64,000 nucleotides of DNA from Phialophora verrucosa. Lineage: Eukaryota; Ascomycota; Eurotiomycetes; Chaetothyriales; Herpotrichiellaceae. Positions 24,479 through 37,450 of this stretch are shown piece after piece. A model generated the notes under the pieces. It was not told where the DNA came from, made no database searches, and saw nothing but the letters and a program-made list of their open reading frames with translations. Made by a program: the position numbers and the translations under genes. Location of the stretch: the NCBI GenBank assembly GCA_002099365.1, contig MSED01000002.1, forward strand, positions 496,001 through 560,000, in the 5' to 3' direction. The first letter of the stretch is position 1; each line of letters opens with the position of its first letter.

Positions 24479-27400
24479 TTATTCATCGGAGAATGCTGCG
24501 GAGGAACCATCATCTTGGAAACCAGCATCGCCATCCTCGTCGTCGTCATCGTCGAAAGTGTAAGTCGTCGCCTTCTTCGTCGTCGCCGCTCGTCTCGCCG
24601 GTCTCGCCGCAGGCCTGCTTGCTGCAGGCTCATCTGAATCCGTCGCGGTGGGCGATTTCAGAATATCATCAGCCAATGCGTCCATTTCATCGTCCGAGTC
24701 GACGACTTTCTTCTTCGCCAGCCTCTTTGCATATGCCTTCGCAACTGGGGACTGCTCAACCTTCTTAGCTGCTGGAGCAGCTTTCTTCGCCGCGGGCTTC
24801 TTTGCTTTCGGTTGCTCGTCCTTCGCCGTCTTCTTGGGAATGGCCCTTTTTACCGGCTTGGACAAAACCACATCACTGTCACTATCATCGCCGATAGTCT
24901 TCTTCCCTCGTGCTTTCTGCTTAGGCTTCGGAACGACGGCGTCGCTGTCACTATCATCGGATACTGTCTTCTTCGCCTTCTTGGTGGCCGCCTTCTTGGC
25001 TGGAAGGACCTCGTCACCTGGCTCTTCGGGGAGGTTAATTTCATCCTTGTTCGTCACAATGATGGATCGTCTTGGAGACTGTTGAGGTGCCAACATCTTG
25101 TAGTCAGTCTCGTCGTCTGACAGATTCGTTGATGTCTTCGCAACTGCTCTTGGAAGCGGTTTGTAACCGTGACTGCTACTTGGACGAGACACTGAGGTTG
25201 AGAAGAGGGCTCGGGCTTCGCTGCCACTATCAGTAATGGGGTTGCTAGGAAGCCCTTTGACCATGTCACCAAGATCGGCAAGGAGCCCATCTCCATTGTC
25301 GCTCTCCGAATCACTCAAAAGGGCGTAATTGGTAGGCTTTTTGGTTACAGCACGAGACTGCCGGTTGCCAGCTTTAGATGCAGCAGCATCAACATCCGAT
25401 CCGGCTTTTTCAACTTTGGCTTGGCTGGTAGCCTTGGGCTTCGTGGGCTCTGTTTCAGATTCTTCGATGGGGTCACTGGAACCATCAGTATAAAGGGCTC
25501 TCTTTTCTAACGCACTTTTCAAGGCGTTGGTCTTAGGGGCAACATACGCCGCAATGGAGCGCTGCTTTGGAGGCTGCACTGATTTGGGGGCGGGCGCAGC
25601 CTTTTTAGCTTTGGGCACGAATGCTTCAAAGTCAGAATCATCATCCAAATTGTCGCCAAGTCCCTTTCGCTTCTTGACGGTCGGCTTGGTTGAGGCCGCC
25701 GTTGCGAATTTCTTCGAGACGCGTCGTCCTTTTCGGATGTTACGCTTGCGATTGTGCTCGTCCTCCAGCTGGAATCGCCATTCGGCAATGAACTCGTCAA
25801 GGTCATGGGTCCAGAGATCTTCCTTGGATTTCTTCATCAAGATATCAATCTCCGTCTCCTTGTCACCAATCTGTCGCTGCAGCCGCTCGACACGTTCTTG
25901 CGTTAATGACCAAAGAGGCATGCCGAGAAGGTAGTCGTAGGAACTGGCATCGACAGAGTCATCGGCATCTTCTTCGACAACCGGCTCTTCCTCGCCATTC
26001 TTGGCCGCATCGTGAGTCTTGGAAAATGCATCGAATCCAAGCTTTTGGAGTTCACCGATGAGAACAGCCTTCTTTTTCTTGGAGATGCTGAGTCTACCAT
26101 CAATGATCATCTGGATGAATCGAGCTTGGTTGGTGAAGTGTCTCAATTCCTTCTGCATCTCTTGCAAAAGCCACTCTTTTCGCTTAGCATACAGCTGGAG
26201 ACGATAGCTGTAAAATTCATCCATGATGGCTTCGACATTTGCGTACTTCGTAATACGGCCTTCGGGGTCGAACGCAACAAGGTTCGACGTTGCTACAGAC
26301 TTGGTGAGCTTGAACTTCTCCACAAGCCCTTCGGAGACGGCGGAGTCCATGTGTTTCTCATCCATCTGGATGATGAAGTGCACAGAGTCGTGAGTGTTGT
26401 AGTCCTTATAGTCTTTGATGAACGAAGGAGCCTTGTCCGCCTTGATGATCTCTTCGAGTTTGTCCTTGAAATCCTGTGTCCAAGTGCGAATGGGCAACTC
26501 CGTAATCTCCACCTCAGTGTTGCCGGTCTGCGTGATAATACCGCTGAACTGGAATCTATCTGGCGCAATCGCTTTGACTTCGCCTTTGAATCCACGGAAC
26601 CATGGTTGCATGGGCTTCCAGTCCTCGCCAGCCATTCTACGCCTCAGATTATCCACGATGTCTTCGGGATTGTAGTTGGGGATAGAGGAACTCCAGCCGG
26701 TTCCGATGCCGTCGGCACCGTTGACAAGAATCATGGGGACGACTGGCGCATAGACTTCTGGTTCGATTTTTTTGTCGTCGTCGGTATTGTACGTGAGAAG
26801 AGGCTCATCGGCTTGGTGGAAGAGCTTCCTGGCAAAAGGTGATAGGCGGGTAAAGATATAACGAGCGCTTGCAGAGTCACTACCTCCCTGGTTTCGAGTA
26901 CCAAATTGGCCTGATGGCTCAAGCAGGTTGATGTTGTTCGATCCGACGAAAGTTTGAGCCAAGCCAACAATTGTCTGTTGGAGAGAAGCCTCGCCGTGGT
27001 GATAAGCGGTCATTCCACCCACCAAGCCTGCCAGTTCAGCGACTTTCATATCCTTCCGCAGATTTCGTTTGAAGCATGCATACATGACTTTTCGCTGCCC
27101 GGGCTTTAAGCCGTCGACGACGGAAGGAATGGAACGGATGTTGTCTGCCATACTGAAGAGTATCAGCTCCCTGTTGACGAAATCCGTGTACGTTATGTTC
27201 TTGGTGGTATGGTCGAGGTATGTGCCAGGCTTGAACTGTCGTAACCACTCCTTGCGTTCATCTGCCTTCTTCTTGGAGAACGCGAGTTCGATTAAGGACG
27301 CCTCCTCGTCCCGCATAACGTCGAATTCCTTGTGGTGCTTGTCTATGTCGTTGAAGTACTGCTGCGCATCTTCTGTAGTGCTTGTACCCAATCCCTTGTA

Positions 27401-29618
27401 GTATTTGTTCTCCCAACCCTTTTCGTGCTTGTGAGCCTCTTTCCAAGCTTCGTACTCCGGCATGGTGTAGAAAGACCGGGATTGAGTAGGATTCTTGGGG
27501 TCGCCCTTCCATACTTTGACGATGGGAGTGATAAACTCGACCAAGAACTTGGGGATCTTGAGTAAACTGGGGAATTGCACTTGTAGGAAGTTGATCAGCA
27601 AACCCTTTATATGGCTCCCATCATGATCCTGATCGGTCATAATCATCAAATGACCATAGCGGAGACCAGTGGTATCAGTGTAGGCCTTCTTGTGTTGGAG
27701 GCCCAAGAAATTCTTGATGTTCTGAATCTCGGCATTTTTCGAGATCTGATCAATCGAGGCGTCTCGGACGTTGAGAAGCTTACCACGTAGTGGGAAGACC
27801 CCAAATAAATCTGGGCCGACAACAGATCGTCCTGCCATGGCCAGACCTTTGGCCGAGTCACCTTCCGTCAAGATCAGTGTGCACTTATGGCCTTCTCTGG
27901 TGCCGGCTTTGTTCGCATCGGTCAACTTTGGGTTGTTCATACGACTTCGCTTGCTGCCATCGGACTTCTTCATGATCTGATCGGCCTTCTGCTGAGCAAA
28001 ATGGAGAATGTTTTCGATGACTTCGGTCTTTGCCACCTTTTTCATGAACTCTTCAGAGACCTGACATTTGCTGCCGAACTGACTAGCCTTCGTGGTAAGC
28101 TGCTCCTTGGTCTGGGATGTGAAGGCCGGGTTGACAATCAGGGCGTTGACAAAGATGAAGATATGGTTGCGAATCTGATTTGGCTTCAATTGTGCGCCAC
28201 CCTTGTTCTTCTTCTTCACGATCTCCATTAAGCGATTGACAATCTGGTCGGCGATATAGTTTACATGGGTGCCTCCGGAAGTGGTCGCGATGGAATTGAC
28301 AAAGGAGACTTGCTGAAAAGAGCCATCCGAGACAGCAAACCCGATCTCCCAACGGGGATCAGGAGAATCCGTGATGATATCCGAGGCATCGGCGGCAGCC
28401 TCATCGCCACGTTCCTTCTTGATGGCCTTTGTGTACATCTCGCTGTACTTCTTGAAGTTTCTGACAGGGACCGCAGAGCCGTTGAGCTTCACTTTGACAC
28501 CCTTGCAAGTGCCAGCAAGATCGTAGACGCGACGCTTGAAGAGCGCTTCCAGGTCATCGTCCATGGAGGTCATGCCGAACTTGGCGAAGTCTGGGAAGAA
28601 TGTAACCTTGGTGAAATCCTCGCCTTTGGCATCGGTGATCTTCGCCTTGCCCATCTCCGACATGTTCTTGGTCCACGTCTGCTTGTACTTCTTCTTCTGC
28701 CTCGAATCGGCTGTCTCGACTGTAAATTCCGTACTGAAAATGTTGGCAAGCTTGGCGCCGTACCCATTTCGCCCTCCGGTGATCTTCTGTTCGTTGTCAT
28801 CGTAGTTTGAGCCCGTGAGAAGGTGTCCGAAAATCATTTCCGGGATGTAGATCTTCTCTTTCGAATGAATCTCGATGGGGATACCGCGGCCGTTGTTCCA
28901 GACACTGATCTCGCCCTTCTCGCGATCGATGGTCACACGAATCTCGTTCATGTTCTTATCGTTCTGCTTGTTATCTGCCGCATTGACCAGGATTTCATCG
29001 AATATCTTGAAGACGCCGGGGACGTATGAGACCTCACGAAACTCCATTGAGTCCTGCGCAGTATTGTAGACCCACATCTGCTTTTCTGTACGCTCGACGG
29101 AACCGATGTATGTGTCAGGACGCTTGATGATGTGCTCTAATTGAGTGAGTTTTTGATATTGCTCAGAGACACGCTTCTTTCTTTGAGGCTGTGGTGAATC
29201 GTTTGCGCCATCGGTCCCAATGGCTTCGTTGACGAGATCACCAAGAGGCTTCTTGTGGCTTCCCTTGACAGGGTTCGGGTTCGGCTTGACCTTCTTTGCC
29301 ATGGGAGGGGTATCCGCAAGAAGAGACTCATCATCGAAGGCATCGACCGCGTCGCTGGCCGAGGCCTCATCTTCCGAATCTTTTTTGGAGCGCTTCTTTG
29401 GGACCGTCGCCTTAGGCTTCGGACCAGGTTTCGCCTTTGGAGCAGCAGATTTCTTGACCGCAGGTTTCGAGTCGGCGCCCTTCTTTACAGGCTTGGCTTT
29501 TGGCTTCTAGACGACAATGTCAATAGATTCGCTCGCAACTGCGTCACCGATCGCGACCTACAGTAACAGGCTCGAAGTCAGAGCCACCGTCCTCCACGTC
29601 GAAGATGGAGTCATCCAT
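24479..29618 (-). CDS. TOP2: DNA topoisomerase II
   Basis: Two exons: a 57-base first exon 29618..29562 (MDDSIFDVEDGGSDFEPVT) and 29506..24479, joined by a 55-base intron, give 1694 residues. The enzyme passes one DNA duplex through a transient double-strand break, using ATP, in the nucleus. Visible order: Lys-rich N-terminal extension; GHKL ATPase domain (DEILVNAADNKQND, GRNGYGAKLAN); TOPRIM domain with EGDSAKG at about 567 and TDQDHDGSHIKG; the cleavage domain with catalytic Tyr at about 902 in SARYIFTRLSPFARK; and a long charged C-terminal tail rich in Lys, Ser and Asp repeats, ending in an acidic run. The tail is typical of fungal TOP2 and holds nuclear signals and phosphorylation sites. 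A start at the internal Met at 29302 would drop 87 residues; I prefer the upstream exon because fungal homologues begin MDDS. Confidence 0.97.
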
Positions 29619-30698
29619 GGCGCAGGTGAGGGGCGAATGAAGACCTTCAGATGTGCGTTCGCCCCTAGGATGGGCTGTCAGAAAGTTATCGCGAGCACAT
29701 CCGTATCGCCAGAAGTGTCCGGGTTGGTGTTTAGAAAGACCTGCTCCAGCGCGTGGTTTCGTTGTTGTTTATTTGTGAACGGTTCGCGTCATGGGCGTGC
29801 ATGCGCTAGCCACTTTGGGAAGATATGGAGCTAACCGCTTTCAGACGCTATGCCCTTTCTCTTCGTGCATGTCTTCACTTGTCTTTCTTCACCACGACGA
29901 CCACGCTTAAGAGATGTCTTCAGTAGAGCTGCATTATGCACAGTACGTGTGGCTCAAGGATGTCGCCGCGGCCCCGATCTGGCTGGAACTGCATCTCGTC
30001 TGTGCCCTTTCGTATTCTAGCCCAACTCAAGGCGTGATGATGTGCACTTTAATACAAAAGTAGTGGTTGGAGCTGTAGCACTTGTTGCCTCAGAAATGTC
30101 AGGGCGTGTTCAGTACACAGCAGATACCAACATTACCCACACTATTGCCACTTTCGCCCGCCTCCTTCAAGCCAACAACTGTTAATATGTGCCACGATAC
30201 TAATTCGCAGTCCATTAATGCGTTCGAATTCCATGCCGATCATATCTGCAATACTCCTCTTGGTTAGATGCAGCCAGCCGAGATTGCATGAACCCAGGGC
30301 GACCGAGCATTGGGTGCTGGCATTTTTAACGGCATGGGCGGGCCTCGGCGGGCTAGTGCCAAACTCATAGTTTCCGCAAGCCCCTGGCCCACAATCGCTG
30401 GCCCTGCTCCAACGTTCATTCCTGCGCTCAGTCCGTGCTCACTTCCACCTCCTTCATTGTCTTCGACGACGTCCGTTCTTTACAGTTTCAAACGCCCCTC
30501 GCACGGTCGCTGGAAGACCTAGCGAGCAGCCTCTCATTGTCACCCTTACCAGCCAGCGTTGCCGCTGCTGCTGGGAAAGTTCCAACCACCGCCAGGGCCC
30601 ACTCCTTTGCCCCGGCCTCTCTCCCACCCCGCCTCCCAACTACACATCCTTCAGCCACAAGCAGGCTGTCTGTATCCGAGTCTACAGTATCGACCAAC
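29619..30698. other. divergent promoter region TOP2 / TBC gene
   Basis: About 1.1 kb between divergently transcribed genes. CT-rich tracts precede the TBC-gene ATG. I see no further gene. Confidence 0.5.
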
Positions 30699-33465
30699 AT
30701 GGCAGACGTTGACAGTGCTTGCCCCGTTCCTTCTCCGAACATACCGGAGGATGAAAGTGACATTGAACCGGAAAATGTACCTCTCCCGCGCAGCTCCATG
30801 GTCTCAGTACGACTCTCCGACATTCCCTTCGACCCTGATCTCGATATCATCGACGAACGTGATATCCCTCTGGACGCTCCTGTCGCCCGCAGCGCTTCCC
30901 CCTCTTCCCGTACGAGTCGGTCGTCCTCGCGGACTTCGGAGAGCTCCATCTCAATAAATTCGGTAAATTGGGAAGGCCTGGAGAAAACGGAAGAACAAGA
31001 AGCAAAATATGATGCTGCAGACGAAGTGAGTCTGCTTTTACCATAGGCCAAGGATACTATTAACCGTTGACATAGTCCACCGCCTTGCTGCTGGCACGCC
31101 TGGAGAAGGAAAACGCAGCCTTGGCCGTTGATCCGAAGGCTGGCATTTCGACAACTTCACGACCTCGGAAAAACACACGGCCACCGTCCATGCACCAGCT
31201 GAAGAGAATGGTCAACGGACCCCAGCCACAATCGCTGAGATATTCGTTGTTGCCTGCTCCACCTATGACCGAGCTGGAGTTCTGGGCGGCTTTGGTCCAA
31301 GACTACACCCAAACAGCCCAGCGACTACCTACATTGACCTCCAACAAAATCCGAGGAGGTGTCCCACCACCCTTGAGAGGTGTCGTGTGGCCCAGCATAG
31401 CGAGAGCGCATGATGGCTTTCTACATTCCGAATATCAGCGGCTATCCAATCAGCCAAGTCCCTATGATGGTCTGATTGGGAAGGACGTAGGACGAAGTTT
31501 CCCAAATGTTGATCTGTTCCGGGAAAAGGATGGTGATGGCCAACGCATGCTTGGGAAGGTTCTGAAATCATTCTCATTGTATGACGAAAAGATCGGATAT
31601 TGTCAAGGTCTGGGCTTTGTCGTCGGACCACTGCTGATGCACATGAGCGAACCAGAGGCTTTTTGCATCCTCGTCAGGTATGTCACGAAGGTGGATACCC
31701 GGAGACAGTACTAATCAGAGGCAGACTCATGGAGGATTACGACTTGCGCTCGTGTTATCTACCTGATTTATCAGGACTTCATCTTCGCATATACCAATTT
31801 CAACAGCTTCTCGGCCGGCACCTGCCAGAGCTTGCGGCTCATCTCGAAGAGCTAAAAGTCGAACCACTTTATGTGTCCCAGTGGTTTCTGTCATTCTTTG
31901 CCGTCACATGTCCACTCCCTATGTTATTACGCATTTACGATGTCATATTATCCGAAGGCGCAACGGAGACATTGATGAGGGTGGCACTATCTCTGATGCA
32001 GAGAAACCAAAAGAAACTTCTTGGATTCCGGGAGTTTGAAGACGCCATGCAGTTTTTACTCTCTAGAGGTCTATGGGACACCTATGCACAACATGCCGAC
32101 GACTTAGTCTCAGACTTTGTTTCTTTGACTGTATTAGTTAGTCAGGAGTCTCTGCAGACCCTCGAAGCCAACTTCAGACACTCGCAGAACATCACAACAG
32201 CGCCGTCGCTGAAGAGTGCGGCAGCCTCATTCTTGGGTAGATTCTGGGCTGGGGCATCACATGCACCGTCGAGGTCTCAGAACCTGAGCCTTACGATTCC
32301 GGCGAACAACATCTCCATCCGAAAGTCTTCTTCCGGCCAGAGTTTGACGTCAACCGTGAATTCGCTAGAGACAACCAGTTCTGAGGCGAGTACACTGGCC
32401 ACGGATTTTTCAGACGAAGTCCCGGCAAAAACAACGTTATCAACTGCCACCAGTCTTCAGTCAGCGATGGTGCCTCCTCCAAATTCGAGCAACCGCGACT
32501 TGCATCAACAGATTGAAGAGCTGCTCACCGAGTTGTCCAAAGTCCAGCGGCACCAGGTTGAACTTGCTCAGGAGCTCCAAAGCGAGCGAGAGGGGCGAGA
32601 AGAAGATCGGCAAATCGCACGCACGCTGTTGGGTTGCCTCCGTTCGCAAACTGACGAAATCAAGCAACTCGCAGGGGATGACGATTCAGAAGCGACCACA
32701 GAGCTAGAAAATGTGATGGTTCGGGCCCATCAACAACTGAGTCGAGGAGACCCCAGGCGCCTCTCGGTGGATGAGTCAAAAATCCAGCTCCGCAATGCTG
32801 TTTCGGAGTGGAAAGAAAAGCATGAGGTGGAGGTCACAAAATGCCGCGACCTCATGAGACAGCTGGATGAGCGAGAAGCCGAACACCACACCCTGAAGGA
32901 GCAGCTACGGGATGCTCGAGCTCGTGTACAAGATGCTCACCGTGACAAGCAGCGGCTGGAGCGGACGGTTAGCGAACTGCGCTCTCGGAACAACTCGGTG
33001 CCGGACTCACCTGCTGACCTGTACACGCCTGTCACCGAGTTTCCCGATCTAAAGCTGCCTCCTCCTAAGACCTCAGGACTCAGAGAGCTGAGGCTGGGTA
33101 GACCGGAAGCGACTCGGTCAACCAGCGTTGGACCCTACTCAAAACGATCAAGCAGCCTCAACACGCAAGCAGTCCTGGCAACTGAAAACCATGAACCTGT
33201 CTCCAACGACTCTCTCCTGCTGGAGCTGGTCAATTCCAAGACCGCCGAAGCGGTTGCGAGACAGGAACTCGAAGAGACTAAAGCCAAGCTGGACGCACTG
33301 CGTAAGATTTTAGGAGGCACGAGTTCGTCTCCTACAACACGAGGCAACAGTACTGACTCACCCAACCCAAGCCCGGGCACAAAAGAAGCACCAAAATCCT
33401 CACATGCGGCATCGGCAAGCACAGGAGGAGGCTTCTTTAGTGGTTGGGGAAAGCGAGGCACTTGA
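30699..33465 (+). CDS. TBC-domain Rab GTPase-activating protein, Gyp5-like
   Basis: Three exons: 30699..31025, 31076..31677 and 31725..33465 (introns of 50 and 47 bases) give 889 residues, starting MADVDSACPVP in the context ACCAACATGG. The acidic Ser-rich N-terminus is followed by a TBC domain from about residue 200: RGGVPPPLRGVVWPSIA, then IGKDVGRSFP with the arginine finger Arg249, and YCQGLGFVVG with the glutamine finger Gln286. Both catalytic fingers are present, so it should speed GTP hydrolysis on a Rab. A long coiled coil follows (about 590-790), then a Ser/Pro tail ending GGGFFSGWGKRGT. TBC plus C-terminal coiled coil is the Gyp5/EVI5 organisation; yeast Gyp5 acts on Ypt1/Sec4 in Golgi-to-plasma-membrane traffic. 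That target is an inference. Confidence 0.9.
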
Positions 33466-34547
33466 TGGCCACGATGCCTGATGCTTCCATCTTCTATAGT
33501 GCTCTTTTAATTAATGATCTAGACGACCATTTCGAATTATTGGAGTACCTTCAACAGCCGTTAATCATGTCTTCACCTTAACATCGTCAGAGTGTGAACA
33601 ATTTGTAACGTTAGTCTTCCTGGCCGAATGACCATGTCTTTCGCCGACAACGAGCCCTACTGTACTAGATCTCCTGGTTCAGGGGGTAGACGTCTCCTCC
33701 GTGCAGCTCCCAGTCGGTGCCCGACAACAGAGAGCAGCCGGATATGTACCCTGTCTCACAGAAGCAAGTCGTGGCAGAGCAGCCAATCCAGAACGCGACG
33801 CCATCACGCTGGCGTGGTCGCTTTCCGATGGCTTTCAAAGCTGATATCCAAGCAAACTTCGTCAACTCGCCCAACAGCCAGGTGCTTGCGACCAAATTCT
33901 GGAAGACTTCCGCGCCCTCTCGGTCAGTAGCCGCCCACTGGTTGGATTTTCCGAGTCTCTAGCTCATTATTCTTGATAAGCCGACGCGCAAGACTGCTTG
34001 GCTCGCTTGACTCAGCAGATTTGTCCCAAGGGCTGAGTCAAGCTCTTTGCGGCTTAGCTGGGTCGCCGACTTGTCTCGAAACCTGGAGAACGACATGGGG
34101 TCCCCAGACGGATTACCATTGATTCGACGAAGCAATCCAATCGACAAGATCTATCAGAAGCCGAAAACTTGAGCCGGACAGCATGACGGCACTTCCCATG
34201 TACCTCTTCCGTTACGACAGCTGATATCTGCGCAACCGATAGCTTTGTAGCGCCTTCCTAAGCTGTGTCAACACTTCCAGCCCGTAGGCTCTTACCCGAC
34301 AACATGGTATCATGTAGCCTTTCCCCTAGCCTCCCCGACTCGAATTTCCCGACCGAGAGCAAAGCCAATCTTTTGTTGTCTAATATGGAGGCGCTTCTAC
34401 GAAGTATGGACATATATGAGCAGAGTTCACTTCGGGTCACATCGACCCGGGAAGCAGAAATTCATCTAGACTCGAATTCTCTGCAGTGGAGGTCCCTTCA
34501 ACTACGAGTGCCTTCCGCCGTCTCGTGGCAGGCGGCTTCCTATCAGT
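33466..34547. other. intergenic region
   Basis: 3' flank of the TBC gene and promoter of the MFS gene. An open frame of 99 codons (34265-34564) overlaps the proposed MFS start in another frame and is not supported. Confidence 0.45.
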
Positions 34548-36641
34548 ATGGAGATGAACTATGATGAGAATGTGTGTCCTCTGCCCAGAGTGTCAGGAAC
34601 AAATACTGATTACCTCTCTCGCAGACACTCCACCAGGTATTTACCATGTACCAGCGCTTGATCAGATGCAGTCCTAATCACCACTCAGCTGGAGGATGAG
34701 CTCCACACGCACATATATCCCGGCACGGAAATCATGAGTGACGTTGGGAGCCATCGCTTTGTCAAGTCGTCCGACAAATCCAGCCGAGTGCTGGTGCCCC
34801 AGCCATCAGGAGATGCACATGATCCTCTGGTGCGCAATACGCCAAAGTGAAATGAGTTGTCTCCACTTCTTCTAACAATGCGCCAGAACTGGAATCGTTG
34901 CTGGAAATTCTCTAGCGTCACGATGGTCATCGTAATGACTTTCGCTCAAGGGTTCGGGCCACTTGGGGTTGCGCCCATGTTCCCCGACTTGATCGAGGCT
35001 TTCGATACCGATCTGGCGGGTGCCGTCCAGTTCACCGGGGTATGCATCCTTGTCCTGGGGTTTAGCAACTTCCTTTGGTCAGTCCTGGCGACGAGTCGTC
35101 AAGACTCTCTTTATTGACTTAGCACAGGGTTCCGATCCAGACATCGTTCGGCCGACGACCGGTTGCTATTTTCTCGACGTTGGTATGCTTGATCTCGAAC
35201 ATATGGAGGGCTGTGGCGAAAGACTATTCAAGCTTCATGGGTGCTTGTGTCTTGAATGGAATCGGAGCTGGTCCAGCGGAGGTAGTATCACCTTCCCTAG
35301 AAGCATGGGGAGACTGACTCTGAGGGCAGACCCTTGCTCCAACCGTCATCGCCGATGTGCTGTTCCTTCACGAACGGGGCGCTTACAACACCCTGTACTT
35401 CACGGTGTATTTTGGCAGCTTGATGGTCAGGAGCACCTCAAGGAGAGGGAATTTCCGCTGACTTGGTAGCAGGTCGGTCCGATTATTGGGGGGTCCATGG
35501 CTCAATACTCGCACTGGCGCAATTTCTGGTGGCTGAACGTTGCCCTATTCGCAGCAACTCTTCTCGGGTTGATCTTCCTGTTTCCTGAAACCAAGTGGCA
35601 TCGCCAGCACCCCAAAGAATTGATGGTACGAGAGCAAAAGCAGCAGGCTTCCGACGAGCAGGTGATCTCGGAGCTTGAAGACCCCGAGAAGATCACTGCC
35701 AGCAAAGTCTCCACGACGGCCGAATTAACGACCGCGGCCACCGGGGAACAAGATCCATATCTGCACAAAGGAACACCCTCGAAGCAGCAATTTAGGCCAT
35801 GGCAGAATAACGCCCACCCGTTCAAAGCTATCGCCTTGGACCTTCTCATCCCGTGGAAGCTACACCTATACCCGATTATTGAGTTCTCTGCTTTCGTGGT
35901 GTCCTGGTCGGCCTCTTCCTTCTTGACCATCAACCTGACACAGTCACAGAACTTTGCAGCGCCACCATACAATTTCCCGCCCCAAAGCGTTGGCTATACA
36001 AACTTCGCTATCCTTGTTGGCGCCTTAATCGGCCTTTTCACTAATGGGCCTCTCAGCGATTGGATTGCTGCGAGGGCAACGAAACGCAACAGGGGCATTC
36101 GAGAGCCGGAGATGAGATTGCCCGCACTGATACCCTATGTGATCATCATGCTGATCAATAATTTCGTCGTTGCGTTCGGGTACGAATATAAGTGGGATTG
36201 GCGGGTAAGTTGTCATGAGAACCAGTATGGATTCTGGCTGATCGATATTCCTGCAGGTAATAGTGATCATAGGATGTATGTTATATTAACCCTTCCACTC
36301 GAGTCCTTCATGGTGAGGTCGAGGCAGATTCTAACCTGCATGCAGACACTTGTGCTGGCATTCAAGTCGCAGCAATCCCTGCCATTGCATCAACCTACGC
36401 CGTTGATTCATACAAGCCCGTTGCCGGTTCAATCTTCGTCACCATTACAGTCAACAAGAACGTATGGGGCTATGGATTCAGCAAGTTCATTACTCCCTGG
36501 ATCATTGCAAACGGGTACCTTCCCCCAATCATGTTGAACATGTGCTTGGTGTTCTTGTGGTGTTCATTTGGGATAGTCTTCTATTTCTATGGCAAGACTT
36601 TCAGGAAGTGGACAAGCAACAGTTTCGTGCACAACTTGTGA
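34548..36641 (+). CDS. MFS transporter, DHA1/Hol1-like drug:H+ antiporter type
   Basis: Nine exons: 34548..34571, 34625..34636, 34689..34829, 34887..35077, 35128..35281, 35330..35425, 35473..36204, 36257..36275 and 36346..36641. All eight introns are GT-AG, 47-70 bases, and every phase agrees, giving 554 residues. Three exons are tiny (24, 12 and 19 bases). The N-terminus has the family signature LVPQPSGDAHDPLNW before TM1. The TM2-TM3 loop has the MFS motif VPIQTSFGRRP; later motifs are GIGAGPAETLAPTVIADV and GGSMAQYSHWRNFWWLN. A charged central loop of about 90 residues separates the two six-helix halves; the second includes NNFVVAFGYEYKWDWR and ends FRKWTSNSFVHNL. The likely role is proton-coupled export of toxic compounds, or Hol1-like cation/polyamine transport, at the plasma membrane. 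Substrate unknown. Without splicing it would look broken. Confidence 0.85.
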
Positions 36642-37450
36642 GAAAAGAGGGCGTCCAAAGGTCGCGGAAGTGTCACCACGCGCGGATTCCCTACCTTGAG
36701 ATTGCCTTGGGGGCAAGCTGGGAATGGCAACTGTCAAAGGCGTGGAGATTGCGACCCCATTCCACGTCTTTGCTGTTGCATCCTCCGGTTTGAAGCTTCA
36801 CATATTCAATGCTATCATAGTGGATCGAATTTTTCAAAGGACAGCCGCCCAAGCTCCCAGTACAGTCGGCCATCTCGATGGTTCCTTGCTTCCGCTGGAT
36901 AGCCAAGGCAGAGCCAAAATCACGCGTGCTACACTTCTCGACGCATACCCTTGGGGTTAGGAGAATGGAGTAACTTCTACAGTCTGGCAGGGGCTGAGCA
37001 TTCACTTTCAAGGCTAAAGAAAGACGAACGTTGAAGACCCTGGACAAGACTTAGGGCTTCCATGTCACTGGCCCTTGCCCGAAAGCTGTTACATCAGAGA
37101 TACAACCACAGCATGACTCAAGGGCGAGGCTGGGCCACATGCTCAAGTTGTGAAGTAAACTTGACCTGGGAGTGACTCTGGCAAGAGCGCGAGAGTGAAT
37201 CGTCGCCGACTATATACAATGCCTGCCTGTGCTACCGCCCTTAACGCACGGCAGCTGGCATCATCACAAATCCTCTCAGATCTGCCTCACTTGCTGCCTG
37301 CACGACAGCTCAATCAATTCATCTCCACTCTACAACTGTGTCGGCACAGTCACAGCATGTCTTGCTCGCTCACAACTCATTCCATCCTCACCACCCCCCT
37401 TTTTAAAATTCCCTCCTATCCACTGACCTGTCGCCTTGGTGGCCTATACC
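36642..37450. other. intergenic region
   Basis: 3' flank of the MFS gene and promoter of the next plus-strand gene. A TTTTTAAAA element and pyrimidine tracts precede the ATG at 37451. No gene seen. Confidence 0.45.

Noticed and set aside
35078..35472. Frameshifts in the DHA1-type MFS gene
   Set aside because: Each break is explained by a short GT-AG intron with matching phase and restored family sequence.
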